DNA from: an uncultured Taibaiella sp.
GTDB taxonomy: Bacteria; Bacteroidota; Bacteroidia; Chitinophagales; Chitinophagaceae
NCBI GenBank assembly: GCA_937870855.1
Contig: CALMWT010000120.1
Location: 1-39,309, forward strand
Direction: 5' to 3'
Length of the DNA stretch: 39,309 nucleotides
Shown here: in pieces, positions 8,848 to 16,557 of the stretch
How the letters are laid out: the number at the start of each line of letters is the position of its first letter
Position numbering within the stretch: position 1 is the first letter of the stretch
Translations under genes and position numbers: made by a program
The notes under the pieces: model-generated
Database searches by the model: none
Seen by the model: the letters and a program-made list of their open reading frames with translations, nothing else
What the model was told of the DNA's origin: nothing

Positions 8848-8948
8848 TCAATAAATTTTTTCAGACTTTCTCTTTTCCCTTTTCCATTTTTGCCTATCTT
8901 CGCCCTCCTAAAAACTTTTTTGTTCAACACAAATAATTTCTATTATTT

Positions 8949-9482
8949 ATGTCAGTTAAAATTCGCTTACAGCGTCACGGCTCTAAGAAACGCCCTTTCT
9001 ACTTTATTGTAGTTGCAAACAGCACCGCCCCGCGCGATGGTAAATTCATTGAAAAGCTCGGTACTTACAACCCGCTTTCCGTGCCTGCCACCGTTCGCCT
9101 TAGCCGCGAGCGTAGCCTGTATTGGTTGCAAAATGGCGCACAGCCCACAAACACTTGCCGCCGCATCCTATCCTTCAAAGGGGTATTGTACCTCAAGCAT
9201 TTGATGCGTGGCGTAACCCTCGGTCTATTTGATGAAAAGACCGCATGGGAAAAATTTGAATCATGGAATGGCGAGCACGAAGAAGTAGTAGCCCGCCGCC
9301 AGGAGGCAAGTCGTAAACACAAGCAAGAGAAACGCCACGCAGTAGTGAGCGAATCTGTGCGCCGTGTAGAAGAGAAAAATGCTGCACGCGCTGCCGAGGC
9401 TACTGCCGCCGCCGAAACTGAAACTGCCACCGCAGAAGGCGAGGCAAGCGAAGAGCAAGCCGCACCTGCAGAAGGCGAATAA
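8949..9482 (+). CDS. rpsP: 30S ribosomal protein S16 with long acidic/alanine-rich tail
   Basis: A 177-residue protein. The first 80 or so residues are the bS16 fold ([25 protein letters not shown]..., [13 protein letters not shown]), which binds 16S rRNA in the 30S body. The usual bacterial S16 is 80-90 residues. Here a middle extension (about 85-115) leads to a basic stretch ([15 protein letters not shown]) and then a low-complexity Ala/Glu/Thr tail to the end. Long S16 tails are known in Bacteroidota. The gene follows ffh by 101 bases and has a weak terminator-like hairpin after it. Confidence 0.96.
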   Translation: MSVKIRLQRHGSKKRPFYFIVVANSTAPRDGKFIEKLGTYNPLSVPATVRLSRERSLYWLQNGAQPTNTCRRILSFKGVLYLKHLMRGVTLGLFDEKTAWEKFESWNGEHEEVVARRQEASRKHKQEKRHAVVSESVRRVEEKNAARAAEATAAAETETATAEGEASEEQAAPAEGE

Positions 9483-9508
9483 AATTTCAAAAATCTGTTT
9501 ATAAAAAA

Positions 9509-9539
9509 GGCAATGTCAGAAATGGCGTTGTTTTTTTTT
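9509..9539 (+). terminator. Probable weak terminator after rpsP
   Basis: GGCAATGT and GCGTTGTT can pair, with several G-U pairs, around an 8-base loop. A run of nine T follows directly. It lies 27 bases after the rpsP stop. The stem is weak, so this is a moderate call. Confidence 0.45.
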
Positions 9540-9614
9540 GCCCCCAGCCGGGTAGCTATTATCAGGTCACTCGGATTCCTCAATCCTCAACCCTCACCCC
9601 TCAACATTCATCCC

Positions 9615-10226
9615 TCACTCCTTCACCAGCTTATAAACATAATGGTGCATCATGGTAGGAAACGGGCGCACCGAACCATGAAATTCTATCTTCAAACCCT
9701 GCTTTCTAAATTCTTCCAAATATTGTTTGTGATAGCGGAAATTGAGCGGAACCGGCACGCCCTCTTTCATTTTATTCAGCAGCCAATCTTCTACCGAGAT
9801 ATAAACTTTATCGAGCAGATTTATTGCCATTTCTTCTACCAGAATAATGAAGCCGCCGGGCTTTACCACACGTTTTAGTTCCGAAAGAAAATATTCAGGA
9901 TCGGGGGTGTGATGAAGGGTGGCAAGGGCAATGGCACCATCGAAACTATTTTCAAGTGCGTCAATTCCTTTTTCTCCGCTTAGCTGAAAGGCAAGTCTTT
10001 TGTCGGAAAGAATTTCATCGCTCAGGTTTTGATCGCGGATAATGTCGAAGCCGGTGATCTTGAGATTAGGAAGATGATTTAGCAATTGCCGCGCGGTATA
10101 CATATTGCCGCAGCCAAAGTCGAGCAGGTGCGAGCCATTGGGGATGAGCGGCGCGAGGTATTGCGCAAATGTGATGGAACGCTGCTGTGTGAGTTTTTTA
10201 TAGATGGGCAAATTGGCAATGAACAT
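9615..10226 (-). CDS. Class I SAM-dependent methyltransferase
   Basis: A 203-residue protein with Rossmann-fold methyltransferase motifs. Motif I is HLLDFGCGNMYTARQLL (about 33-49), with a later acidic residue in ITGFDIIRD. IALATLHHTPDPEYFLSELKRVVKPGGFIILVEE gives motifs II and III. This is the Methyltransf_11/UbiE-like group; the substrate cannot be told. It is divergent from the GT-C glycosyltransferase, with about 129 bases between the two start codons that must hold both promoters. The 3' side (9575-9614) is a pyrimidine-rich stretch of CCTCA-like words. Confidence 0.85.
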   Translation of the reverse strand: MFIANLPIYKKLTQQRSITFAQYLAPLIPNGSHLLDFGCGNMYTARQLLNHLPNLKITGFDIIRDQNLSDEILSDKRLAFQLSGEKGIDALENSFDGAIALATLHHTPDPEYFLSELKRVVKPGGFIILVEEMAINLLDKVYISVEDWLLNKMKEGVPVPLNFRYHKQYLEEFRKQGLKIEFHGSVRPFPTMMHHYVYKLVKE

Positions 10227-10355
10227 AAGGATGCGCGCACTGGTTTTTTACACGGCGGTAAAGATAGACAAGTAAGCGTTTTATGGAAGTTTGTTTCCTT
10301 TGATAGAATCTTTATTCTATTAATTTTACGCTTCTTCAAAAAGCATTTGCACTGT

Positions 10356-12299
10356 ATGCAACACGCCTCAATTACTACCACAGAATCGAAATACTGGAAG
10401 GTTTCTTTTTACATTCTCAGCGCCATCATTTTGGTGGTAATGCCTTTGCTGAGTAAGGATTACGGGCAGAGTGGCGACGAATGGTTGCAGATAGAATACG
10501 GCCGCGACATCTGGAATTATTTTTTCAACGGCGACAAGCAGGCCCTGAACTATGACGATAAAAGTTTGCAGTATGTGGGGCAGCAATTTTATGGCGGCTT
10601 TTTCGATTTTCTGACGGAGATATTGCATCAATGGTTTCCTGCAATTCCTATTCTTATTCTTCGCCATTTTTTCAATGCACTGATGGGCGCGTTGATGATG
10701 ATGTTTACGGGGTTGTTTGCATATAGATTGAGTGGCAAGTGGAGTGTGGGTTTGGTGGCGTTGCTGTTCATTATTTTTTCTCCAAGAATTTTTGGTGAAA
10801 GCATGAATAACCCGAAAGATATTCCGCTGGGTTGTGGGTTTATAATGGGCATGTATTACTGGCTGGCGTTGTTGCAGGGTTTTCCGAAAAAAGCGTGGCG
10901 TTATACCATTGGCATTGCTATAGGATTTGGAATTGCGTTTGGTGTGCGCTCTGCGGGTGGTATTCTTCAGGTGGCGTATTTCGGAGTAATGACCTTGCTT
11001 TATTTTTTTACGAATAAAGAATTTAAAACGCTTGTAACTGCGGAGAATAATAAGCTGCTGAAAAAGGGTGTGCTTATTCTTGCTGCCGGACTTGCAGGCG
11101 GTTATATAATTGGGTTGCTCACGTGGCCATGGGGACTTGAGTCGCCTATTTCAAATCCTATTGCTTCGCTCAAAGAAATGACGAATCGTAGTGTAACGCT
11201 GCGGGTGTTTTTTGAAGGAGTGTTTCGGCCCAATAATGCGCAACCGTGGTACTATGAGTTTAAATGGATACTGATTTCTAACCCGCTTATTGTGATTATT
11301 GGGGTAGCGCTTTTCTTGATATTAATACTGGAGGCGAAAAAGAAGTACGGAGTTTTTGTGGTGGTGTTTCTGGTGTTTGCAGCATTCTTCACGCCGCTTT
11401 ACATGGCGTATAAAAAATCGAGCGTGCATGATACATGGCGACACTTGTTTTTCATTTATCCGTTTTGGGTTTCGATGTCCGCACTTGGATTGCCTTTGAT
11501 TGGAAATTATTTGAAAAATGAAAAACTGAGATTTATTCCTGTCATCGTTGCAATAGTAGGTTTGATGCCCGCCATTATCTGGACCTTTCGTACACATCCT
11601 AACCAATATGTTTATTTCAACGAATTGGTGGGCGGCATAGAGGGTGCACACGGCTATTACGATACAGACTATTACCAAAACAGTGGTTTGCAAGCAGGCA
11701 AGTGGATATTGAAAAATGCAAAACGCACACCAGGTAAAAAAGTATTGGTTGCATCAAACATGCTGGGCTTCGATAAATACTTTGCGAAAGACACAAGCTG
11801 GATCGGTTACTACTACGTTCGCTACAATGACCGTCATACAAAAGACTGGGATTACTATGTTACTTACTCGCGCTACATTTCTCCCGAACAATTGCAAAAC
11901 GATAAATGGCCGCCTGCAAATGCTGTGCATAAAATAGAAGTGGATGGCATCACGCTTTCGGCAGTTTTAGAAAGAAAAAGCAAAGCAGGAATTGTAGCGA
12001 ACGAAGCATTGCAAAAACAAGATTTTGCCACTGCGGCACAACAATATGCAGCGTATGTACAAGCTGATCCCTATGATGAAAATGCCTGGGCGAATTATGG
12101 AATTGCGATAGCCTCCATCGGGCAAATAGATCCCGCAATTGGCGCACTCACTAAAGCCACAGAACTCGATCCCGGCAATGCGCAGTTTTATCAAATACTC
12201 TCGCAGCTTTACAAAGCCAAAGGCGATATGAATGGTGCGCAGCAGGCTATGAACAATGCAAATGCAATCATGATGCGGGAACAGGAAGCGCAGCAATAA
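10356..12299 (+). CDS. GT-C (family 39-like) membrane glycosyltransferase with C-terminal TPR repeats
   Basis: A 647-residue protein. I placed the start at ATG 10356 because the frame before it, back to a TTG at 10086, runs over the 5' part of the divergent methyltransferase gene and looks non-coding. After the first membrane helix comes the acidic GT-C loop motif GQSGDEW (D41, E42), which normally holds the catalytic base. Many hydrophobic segments follow to about residue 420. A soluble domain with YYVRYNDRHTKDWDYYV comes next, and residues about 547-640 are two to three TPR units (AAQQYAAYVQADPYDENAWANYG, IGALTKATELDPGNAQFYQIL). GT-C enzymes use polyprenyl-phosphate sugars to glycosylate proteins or lipids outside the membrane. 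The acceptor is unknown; TPRs suggest a protein partner. Confidence 0.8.
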   Translation: MQHASITTTESKYWKVSFYILSAIILVVMPLLSKDYGQSGDEWLQIEYGRDIWNYFFNGDKQALNYDDKSLQYVGQQFYGGFFDFLTEILHQWFPAIPILILRHFFNALMGALMMMFTGLFAYRLSGKWSVGLVALLFIIFSPRIFGESMNNPKDIPLGCGFIMGMYYWLALLQGFPKKAWRYTIGIAIGFGIAFGVRSAGGILQVAYFGVMTLLYFFTNKEFKTLVTAENNKLLKKGVLILAAGLAGGYIIGLLTWPWGLESPISNPIASLKEMTNRSVTLRVFFEGVFRPNNAQPWYYEFKWILISNPLIVIIGVALFLILILEAKKKYGVFVVVFLVFAAFFTPLYMAYKKSSVHDTWRHLFFIYPFWVSMSALGLPLIGNYLKNEKLRFIPVIVAIVGLMPAIIWTFRTHPNQYVYFNELVGGIEGAHGYYDTDYYQNSGLQAGKWILKNAKRTPGKKVLVASNMLGFDKYFAKDTSWIGYYYVRYNDRHTKDWDYYVTYSRYISPEQLQNDKWPPANAVHKIEVDGITLSAVLERKSKAGIVANEALQKQDFATAAQQYAAYVQADPYDENAWANYGIAIASIGQIDPAIGALTKATELDPGNAQFYQILSQLYKAKGDMNGAQQAMNNANAIMMREQEAQQ

Positions 12300-12402
12300 A
12301 ATTGTTGGAAAGGGTTGGAAGTTGTGGAATGGAGGGCGATAGAGCTTTTAATATTTTCTGCTTTTCAAACAATTTCAAACATTATCCAACTAAAAACAAT
12401 CT

Positions 12403-12410
12403 TATTTTTG
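12403..12410 (+). promoter_or_regulatory. Possible -7 element for yebC
   Basis: The octamer TATTTTTG fits the Bacteroidota -7 consensus TAnnTTTG and lies 31 bases ahead of the yebC ATG. I see no TTG at the usual 19-21 base distance upstream, so this is weak. Confidence 0.35.
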
Positions 12411-12441
12411 CGCGCACTTAAAAAATCATTTATCAAGAATT

Positions 12442-13152
12442 ATGGGTCGCATATTTGAAGTCCGGAAATCTAAAATGTTTGCGCGTTACGACCGCATGGC
12501 AAAGCAGTTTACCCGTATCGGAAAGGAGATTGCTATTGCTGTGAAAAAAGGTGGATCGGACCCGGATGTAAACCCAATGCTCCGTCGGATTATGCAGAAT
12601 GCGAAAGCAGTAAACATGCCGAAAGAGCGCATTGAAGGAGCCATTAAAAATGCACTGGGAAAAGATACGAGCAACTATGATGAAGTTTTGTACGAAGGTT
12701 ATGCACCGCATGGAATAGCGCTACTTGTAGAAACTGCAACGGACAACCATACCCGCACGGTGGCAAATGTCCGGTCGCATTTCAACAAGGGTGGGGGTAG
12801 CCTGGGCAATAGTGGTTCGGTAGCATTTTTGTTCAAACATCTTGGCGTTTTCAAACTCAATCATGATGGACTTAATGCAGAAGAACTTGAATTGGAATTA
12901 ATAGATGCAGGACTTGAAGAACTGGGGGAAGACAGCGAGGGAAATCTTATCGTTCGTTGCGGATTTAATGATTTTGGAAACATGCAAAAGGCTTTGGAAG
13001 AGAGAAATATTACACCTATATCTTCCGAACTTGAATGGCTTCCTTTGAATACAGTTGATGTAAGTGAAGAGCAGTCGGATGAAGTTTTCAAACTGATAGA
13101 GCGGTTAGAACAAGATGATGATGTGCAGCGTGTGTTTCATAATATGGGATAG
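12442..13152 (+). CDS. yebC: YebC/PmpR (TACO1-family) regulatory protein
   Basis: A 236-residue protein with the three-domain YebC fold. It opens with MGRIFEVRKSKMFARYDRMAKQ, the Bacteroidota variant of the usual AGHSKWANIKHRK start. It then has GGSDPDVNPMLRRIMQNAKAVNMPKERIEGAIKNA, YEGYAPHGIALLVETATDN and NKGGGSLGNSGSVAFLF. Family members act as DNA-binding regulators (PmpR) or in translation, relieving stalling at proline-rich sequences. The upstream gap (12300-12441) is filled with imperfect inverted words of the ttggaa/ttccaa type. A strong terminator follows. Confidence 0.95.
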   Translation: MGRIFEVRKSKMFARYDRMAKQFTRIGKEIAIAVKKGGSDPDVNPMLRRIMQNAKAVNMPKERIEGAIKNALGKDTSNYDEVLYEGYAPHGIALLVETATDNHTRTVANVRSHFNKGGGSLGNSGSVAFLFKHLGVFKLNHDGLNAEELELELIDAGLEELGEDSEGNLIVRCGFNDFGNMQKALEERNITPISSELEWLPLNTVDVSEEQSDEVFKLIERLEQDDDVQRVFHNMG

Positions 13153-13174
13153 CAGATCAAATGATAATTGAAGT

Positions 13175-13203
13175 GCGGCAGATCAAAAGTCTGTCGCTTT
13201 TTG
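13175..13203 (+). terminator. Rho-independent terminator after yebC
   Basis: An 8-bp stem, GCGGCAGA with TCTGTCGC (one G-U pair), encloses a 7-base loop and is followed by TTTTTG. It lies about 20 bases after the yebC stop and ends just before rlmB. Confidence 0.75.
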
Positions 13204-13219
13204 TTTGTAGGTTTACCCC

Positions 13220-13975
13220 ATGAAACGTGCGCGCTCGCTACCCCTGCTTATTGGTCGAAAGCCCGTGATCGAGGCGCTACAACAAGGCTCATCCATCGAA
13301 AAAATATTTTTGCTCCGTTCTGCTTCAGGGGAAGACATTAATATGTTAAAACGTCTTGCAAAGGAAAATGATGTTCCGCTGAGCCTGGTGCCAATTGAAA
13401 AACTAAATAATCTTACAAAAGCACAGCATCAGGGTGTAGTAGCCTGGACAAGTCTGCTTCAATATATTGATCTGCAAAACGCCATTTCTCATGTGGTGGA
13501 ACAGGGACAAACTCCCTTATTTATGTTGCTGGATGGTGTAACAGATGTACGCAACGTAGGCGCTATTGCAAGAACCGCTTTATGCTGTGGTGCGCAAGGA
13601 ATTATTTTACCAACTTCATCCTCTGCCTCCCTTACAGAAGAAGCTATCAAAACATCGGCAGGCGCGCTTAGAAAAATCATGTTGTGCAGAATTCCTTCCG
13701 TTCCGCAGGCAATTGATGTTTTAAGATTAAATGGCATTCAGGTGCTCGGCACACAAATGAAGGGAAGTATTCCGGTTTATGAAGCTGATTTTAGCGGACC
13801 TTCCTGCATTGTGATGGGTGCAGAAGACACCGGCATTAGCAAAGACGTAATTAGGCGAGCAGACACTTTGATAAGAATACCAATGGTAACGAATTTTGAT
13901 TCCTTAAACGTTTCTGTAGCTGCGGGGATGATATTGTATGAGGCGGTAAGGCAAAGGATTTCAACTACTGTATAA
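13220..13975 (+). CDS. rlmB: 23S rRNA 2'-O-methyltransferase RlmB-like (TrmH/SpoU family)
   Basis: A 251-residue SpoU-family enzyme. The N-terminal substrate-binding domain starts LLIGRKPVIEALQQGSSIEKIFLL. The trefoil-knot SAM domain follows with LDGVTDVRNVGAIARTA (motif 1), IVMGAEDTGISKDV (motif 2) and NFDSLNVSVAAGMILYE (motif 3). Domain order and length fit RlmB, which methylates G2251 in the 23S rRNA P loop; other TrmH relatives cannot be fully excluded. The preceding terminator makes it independent of yebC. It ends just before the B12 riboswitch promoter. Confidence 0.9.
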   Translation: MKRARSLPLLIGRKPVIEALQQGSSIEKIFLLRSASGEDINMLKRLAKENDVPLSLVPIEKLNNLTKAQHQGVVAWTSLLQYIDLQNAISHVVEQGQTPLFMLLDGVTDVRNVGAIARTALCCGAQGIILPTSSSASLTEEAIKTSAGALRKIMLCRIPSVPQAIDVLRLNGIQVLGTQMKGSIPVYEADFSGPSCIVMGAEDTGISKDVIRRADTLIRIPMVTNFDSLNVSVAAGMILYEAVRQRISTTV

Positions 13976-13985
13976 ATTTTTCCCC

Positions 13986-14015
13986 TTGCTCTTTCCCCCA
14001 ACTTTTCTACATTTG
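13986..14015 (+). promoter_or_regulatory. Bacteroidota-type promoter driving the B12 riboswitch operon
   Basis: A -33 TTG (13986-13988) and a -7 TACATTTG (14008-14015) are separated by exactly 19 bases, matching the Bacteroidota sigma-ABfr consensus. Transcription would start about 14020-14022, which is where the riboswitch P1 helix begins. The agreement of these two independent signals supports both. Confidence 0.75.
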
Positions 14016-14019
14016 CCTC

Positions 14020-14184
14020 GCAAAGGTTTCCGCGCATACCGGAACGAAAAGGGAATCAGGTGCAAGTCCTGAACATTACCCGATGCTGTAAGCTTCTTTA
14101 AAAGTCTTTTGTATCTCCACGCCACTGTTTATTTGAAACGGGAAGGCACAAAAGATGAAGCAAGTCAGAAGACCTGCCTTTTGC
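14020..14184 (+). promoter_or_regulatory. Cobalamin (B12) riboswitch aptamer
   Basis: All conserved blocks are present in order: GGGAATCAGGTGCAAGTCC, then CATTACCCGATGCTGTAA, then GCCACTG with GGGAAGGC after a short loop (about 14124-14147). The B12 box AAGTCAGAAGACCTGCC is at 14162-14178. The ends GCAAAGG (14020-14026) and CCTTTTGC (14177-14184) form P1. The aptamer binds adenosyl- or other cobalamins and shuts off the downstream operon when B12 is plentiful. A stem TGCTTT/AAAGCA at about 14201-14222 may belong to the expression platform; no strong intrinsic terminator is visible, so translational control is likely. Confidence 0.93.
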
Positions 14185-14313
14185 AAAAAAATTACTTTGC
14201 TGCTTTCGGGAATAAAAGCACAGGTAAGAAAAGGCATGAGCGTTTTTGCTTTCTCTTTCTTGAAAAGTTTCCTTATTGCAGCATATAACATTGTTTCTAA
14301 AACCAAATGCTAT

Positions 14314-15309
14314 ATGCGAAAATCGTTACTCTCTTTCTTGTTTTCATTTGCTGCCATCGGTTTTGCAAATGCACAGTTTACAACGCATGTTGTAACATTC
14401 GACACCTTGAGTCTGCCAAAGACAGACACGTTTTATGTCAACTTCTCTGCGCCTGGCACAGATGTGGGCTTCTCCGATTTCGACATTTATTTTCCTTGTG
14501 TTTACGACACGGGTTGGGGAGCAAATTTCTGGAGCTATGGTTTTGCTTATTCCAATATGACGGACAGTGTTACCAGCGGATGGACTAATGATTATTCTGC
14601 AAAGACAGCGATAGGAGTGAATAACTCCAGCAACTATGCTGTTGCTTATGGTGCGTCCAATATTATAAAAAGTAAGGCCGGTACGCTTATCTGGGATGGC
14701 TTTTATTTAACCAACGGTACTTACACTTACAATAGCATGAGGGATGGCTATTTAGTAGCTAAGAAATTTGGCGGAGCAACAGGAGACGATCCCGATTGGT
14801 TTAAGCTTACAGTACGCAGGTATCTTTCCGGTCAGTTGCAGCAGGACAGTGTAGAATTTTATCTTGCCGATTTCCGCGACACGAATAATGCGAACGATTA
14901 CATCGTAAACGACTGGCAATGGTTCGGACTTGGCGCTGTTTACATGGCGGATAGTTTGCTGGTTACATTAAGCTCATCAGACACTGGCCAGTTCGGTATG
15001 AACACGCCCGGATACTTTTGTCTGGATGATCTGTCGTATAAGATTTTGCCAAACTCAATTAATAATATCGCACAAAATTTCTCCGCAAAAGTTTATCCGA
15101 ATCCCGCAAGCGATCAGCTTTTTATAGAGTTGAAAGATGCTGGAATAATAGCAGTTTCTTTAATAGACATGACCGGAAAAATATTGTCTGTGCATAAACC
15201 CGCGCATGAAAAACTAACTATTCCTGTAACTCATTTACCAAACGGTATGTACGTGTTGCAATTTGATAACGGCTCACAAAAGCAATCTGTTCGTTTTTTA
15301 AAACAATAA
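14314..15309 (+). CDS. DUF4465 surface protein with T9SS sorting domain (B12 operon)
   Basis: A 331-residue protein. I chose ATG 14314 because it opens a clear signal peptide (MRKSLLSFLFSFAAIGFANAQ). The same frame is open back to 14155, but that part lies in the riboswitch. The central domain, with GSGFAYSNMTDS-like GFAYSNMTDS, WDGFYLTNGTYTYNSMRDG, DWFKLTVRRY and VEFYLADFRD, is DUF4465. The last 80 or so residues (KVYPNPASDQLFIEL ... PNGMYVLQFDNG ... VRFLKQ) form a T9SS type A C-terminal domain, so the protein is exported and held at the surface. DUF4465 proteins recur beside btuB loci in this phylum. A role in surface B12 capture is inferred from the riboswitch and neighbours. Confidence 0.85.
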   Translation: MRKSLLSFLFSFAAIGFANAQFTTHVVTFDTLSLPKTDTFYVNFSAPGTDVGFSDFDIYFPCVYDTGWGANFWSYGFAYSNMTDSVTSGWTNDYSAKTAIGVNNSSNYAVAYGASNIIKSKAGTLIWDGFYLTNGTYTYNSMRDGYLVAKKFGGATGDDPDWFKLTVRRYLSGQLQQDSVEFYLADFRDTNNANDYIVNDWQWFGLGAVYMADSLLVTLSSSDTGQFGMNTPGYFCLDDLSYKILPNSINNIAQNFSAKVYPNPASDQLFIELKDAGIIAVSLIDMTGKILSVHKPAHEKLTIPVTHLPNGMYVLQFDNGSQKQSVRFLKQ

Positions 15310-15310
15310 C

Positions 15311-15328
15311 ATGAAACACCTTTTTTAC
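15311..15328 (+). repeat. 18-bp direct repeat, copy 1 (duplicated start of downstream gene)
   Basis: ATGAAACACCTTTTTTAC occurs here, one base after the DUF4465 stop, and again exactly at 15559-15576, where it is the real start of the next gene. Here the frame encodes only 31 residues and ends at 15406 inside the palindrome cluster. The two copies bracket the repeat array. Confidence 0.85.
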
Positions 15329-15330
15329 TG

Positions 15331-15525
15331 TGTCGTCGGGTGTTTCCACCCGACATGGCTGAAAAACGGAGGAGTTAGCATGGAATCATCAGGTGGAAAC
15401 ACCTGACGGCACACCAACGTCAGGTGGAAACACCTGACGGAACGCGCGAGGAAGAAACACCTGATGGCACACAGAGGTGGAAATACCGACTGCACACAGG
15501 AGGTGGAAATACCTGACGGCACTCG
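15331..15525. repeat. Cluster of REP-like palindromes with GAAA loops
   Basis: There are six related units. Unit A (15335-15354) is GTCGGGTG-TTTC-CACCCGAC, in inverted orientation. Unit B (15389-15406) is TCAGGTG-GAAA-CACCTGA. Unit C (15418-15439) is a perfect 9-bp stem CGTCAGGTG-GAAA-CACCTGACG. Units D (about 15448-15470), E (about 15474-15495) and F (about 15499-15520) have decayed arms. B, C, D and F keep a GGCAC tail, E keeps TGCAC, and A shows the complement of a GACAC version. The arm, GNRA-type loop and tail are typical of REP elements mobilised by RAYT transposases. No RAYT gene is in this window. Confidence 0.8.
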
Positions 15526-15558
15526 GGAACTATCATTTTAAACAACAAACGACTTCGG

Positions 15559-15576
15559 ATGAAACACCTTTTTTAC
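15559..15576 (+). repeat. 18-bp direct repeat, copy 2
   Basis: Identical to 15311-15328 and coincident with the first six codons of the surface-protein gene. Together they bracket a 230-base stretch holding the palindromes. Confidence 0.85.
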
Positions 15577-16557
15577 CTTTTACTTCTTACCTCTCACTTC
15601 TCACTTCTAACTGCCCGCGCCCAATACGCACCACAAGCAGGCGCTAATGGCACTACCGCAATTGCGGCAAGTAGTTCGCAGATAGTTTCATGGGCTACAC
15701 ACTGTACGGTAAAGCGCGGCTATCTTGATATTGCACAAGCTTCGCTTGGTTATGTTTCTTCCGGCGATAGTAGTCTTGCTTTGGGCGCAGTAGATAATTT
15801 TGTGGTGAGCCTCGGCGATAGCGGCGTGGCGACATTGACTTTCGCAAACCCAATCGTAAATGGAAATGGTTACGACTTCGCAGTTTTTGAAAATGGCTTT
15901 TACAATCCTTCCAACAGTGAAGAAGCTTTTCTGGAACTTGCTTTTGTAGAGGTGAGTTCGGATGGAATAAACTTTTTTCGTTTCCCTGCTTCATCTCTTA
16001 CGCAAACCACTTCGCAACTTTCGAGTGTAACCGGTCAAAATTATATGAATGCGCGTTGGGTGAATAACCTTGCCGGAAAATACGTGAGTAATTATGGAAC
16101 ACCTTTCGATTTGCAGGAGCTTTCAGGCATTGCAGGTTTAAACATCAATCACATCACGCATGTTCGCATTGTGGACGTAGTGGGTTCGATTGGCGAACAT
16201 GCTTCTTACGATACCGCAGGCAACAAGATCAACGATCCTTATCCTACCAATTTTCCAATCGGTGGTTTCGATCTCGATGCGGTTGGCGTCATTCATCAGT
16301 CTGCAACAAACAATATAAACCCGATAGATCGTCAGCTTGTTTTGATCTATCCAAATCCCGCGAATGATTATCTAACTGTAAAAACGGAAGAGGTACTCAA
16401 CGTTTCCTTGATGGATGTAACCGGTAAACTGTTGAAGCAGTTTCGGGTGATTGGTCAGCAAACAATTCCTTTAAGTGAATTGCAGAGCGGCATGTACCTT
16501 TTGAATTTTGTAAACAGCAAAGGTGTAAGATGGACAGAGCGTATTACCAAGCTTTAA
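15559..16557 (+). CDS. T9SS-sorted cell-surface protein of the B12 operon
   Basis: A 332-residue protein with signal peptide MKHLFYLLLLTSHFSLLTARAQ. The body domain has SLALGAVDNFVVSLGDSGVATLTFANPIVNGNGYDFAVFENGF, EAFLELAFVEVSSDGINFFRFP, GQNYMNARWVNNLAGKYVSNYGTPFDL and GGFDLDAVGVIH. These are features of an uncharacterised secreted family often annotated only as cell surface protein. The C-terminus (YPNPANDYLTVKTEE ... LQSGMYLLNFVN ... TERITKL) is a T9SS sorting domain. It overlaps the next gene, and its start is duplicated upstream of the palindrome array. Cobalamin binding is inferred from the operon only. Confidence 0.8.
   Translation: MKHLFYLLLLTSHFSLLTARAQYAPQAGANGTTAIAASSSQIVSWATHCTVKRGYLDIAQASLGYVSSGDSSLALGAVDNFVVSLGDSGVATLTFANPIVNGNGYDFAVFENGFYNPSNSEEAFLELAFVEVSSDGINFFRFPASSLTQTTSQLSSVTGQNYMNARWVNNLAGKYVSNYGTPFDLQELSGIAGLNINHITHVRIVDVVGSIGEHASYDTAGNKINDPYPTNFPIGGFDLDAVGVIHQSATNNINPIDRQLVLIYPNPANDYLTVKTEEVLNVSLMDVTGKLLKQFRVIGQQTIPLSELQSGMYLLNFVNSKGVRWTERITKL

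Noticed and set aside
9065-9583. 172-codon minus-strand frame
   Set aside because: It is antisense to rpsP; its Ala/Ser runs mirror the Ala/Glu tail of S16.
10086-10355. 90-codon upstream extension of the GT-C gene from a TTG
   Set aside because: It overlaps the 5' part of the divergent methyltransferase gene in antisense and shows no coding similarity; the ATG at 10356 gives a normal N-terminus.
14155-14313. 53-codon N-terminal extension of the DUF4465 protein
   Set aside because: It lies in the riboswitch and would bury the signal peptide that starts at 14314. Kept only as a low-interest observation.
15325-15522. 65-codon minus-strand frame in the palindrome cluster
   Set aside because: It is made of the translated repeats and has no protein-like features.
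15331-15525. Possible CRISPR array
   Set aside because: Units are palindromes of unequal spacing, one is inverted and several are decayed; there are no regular unique spacers and no cas genes.
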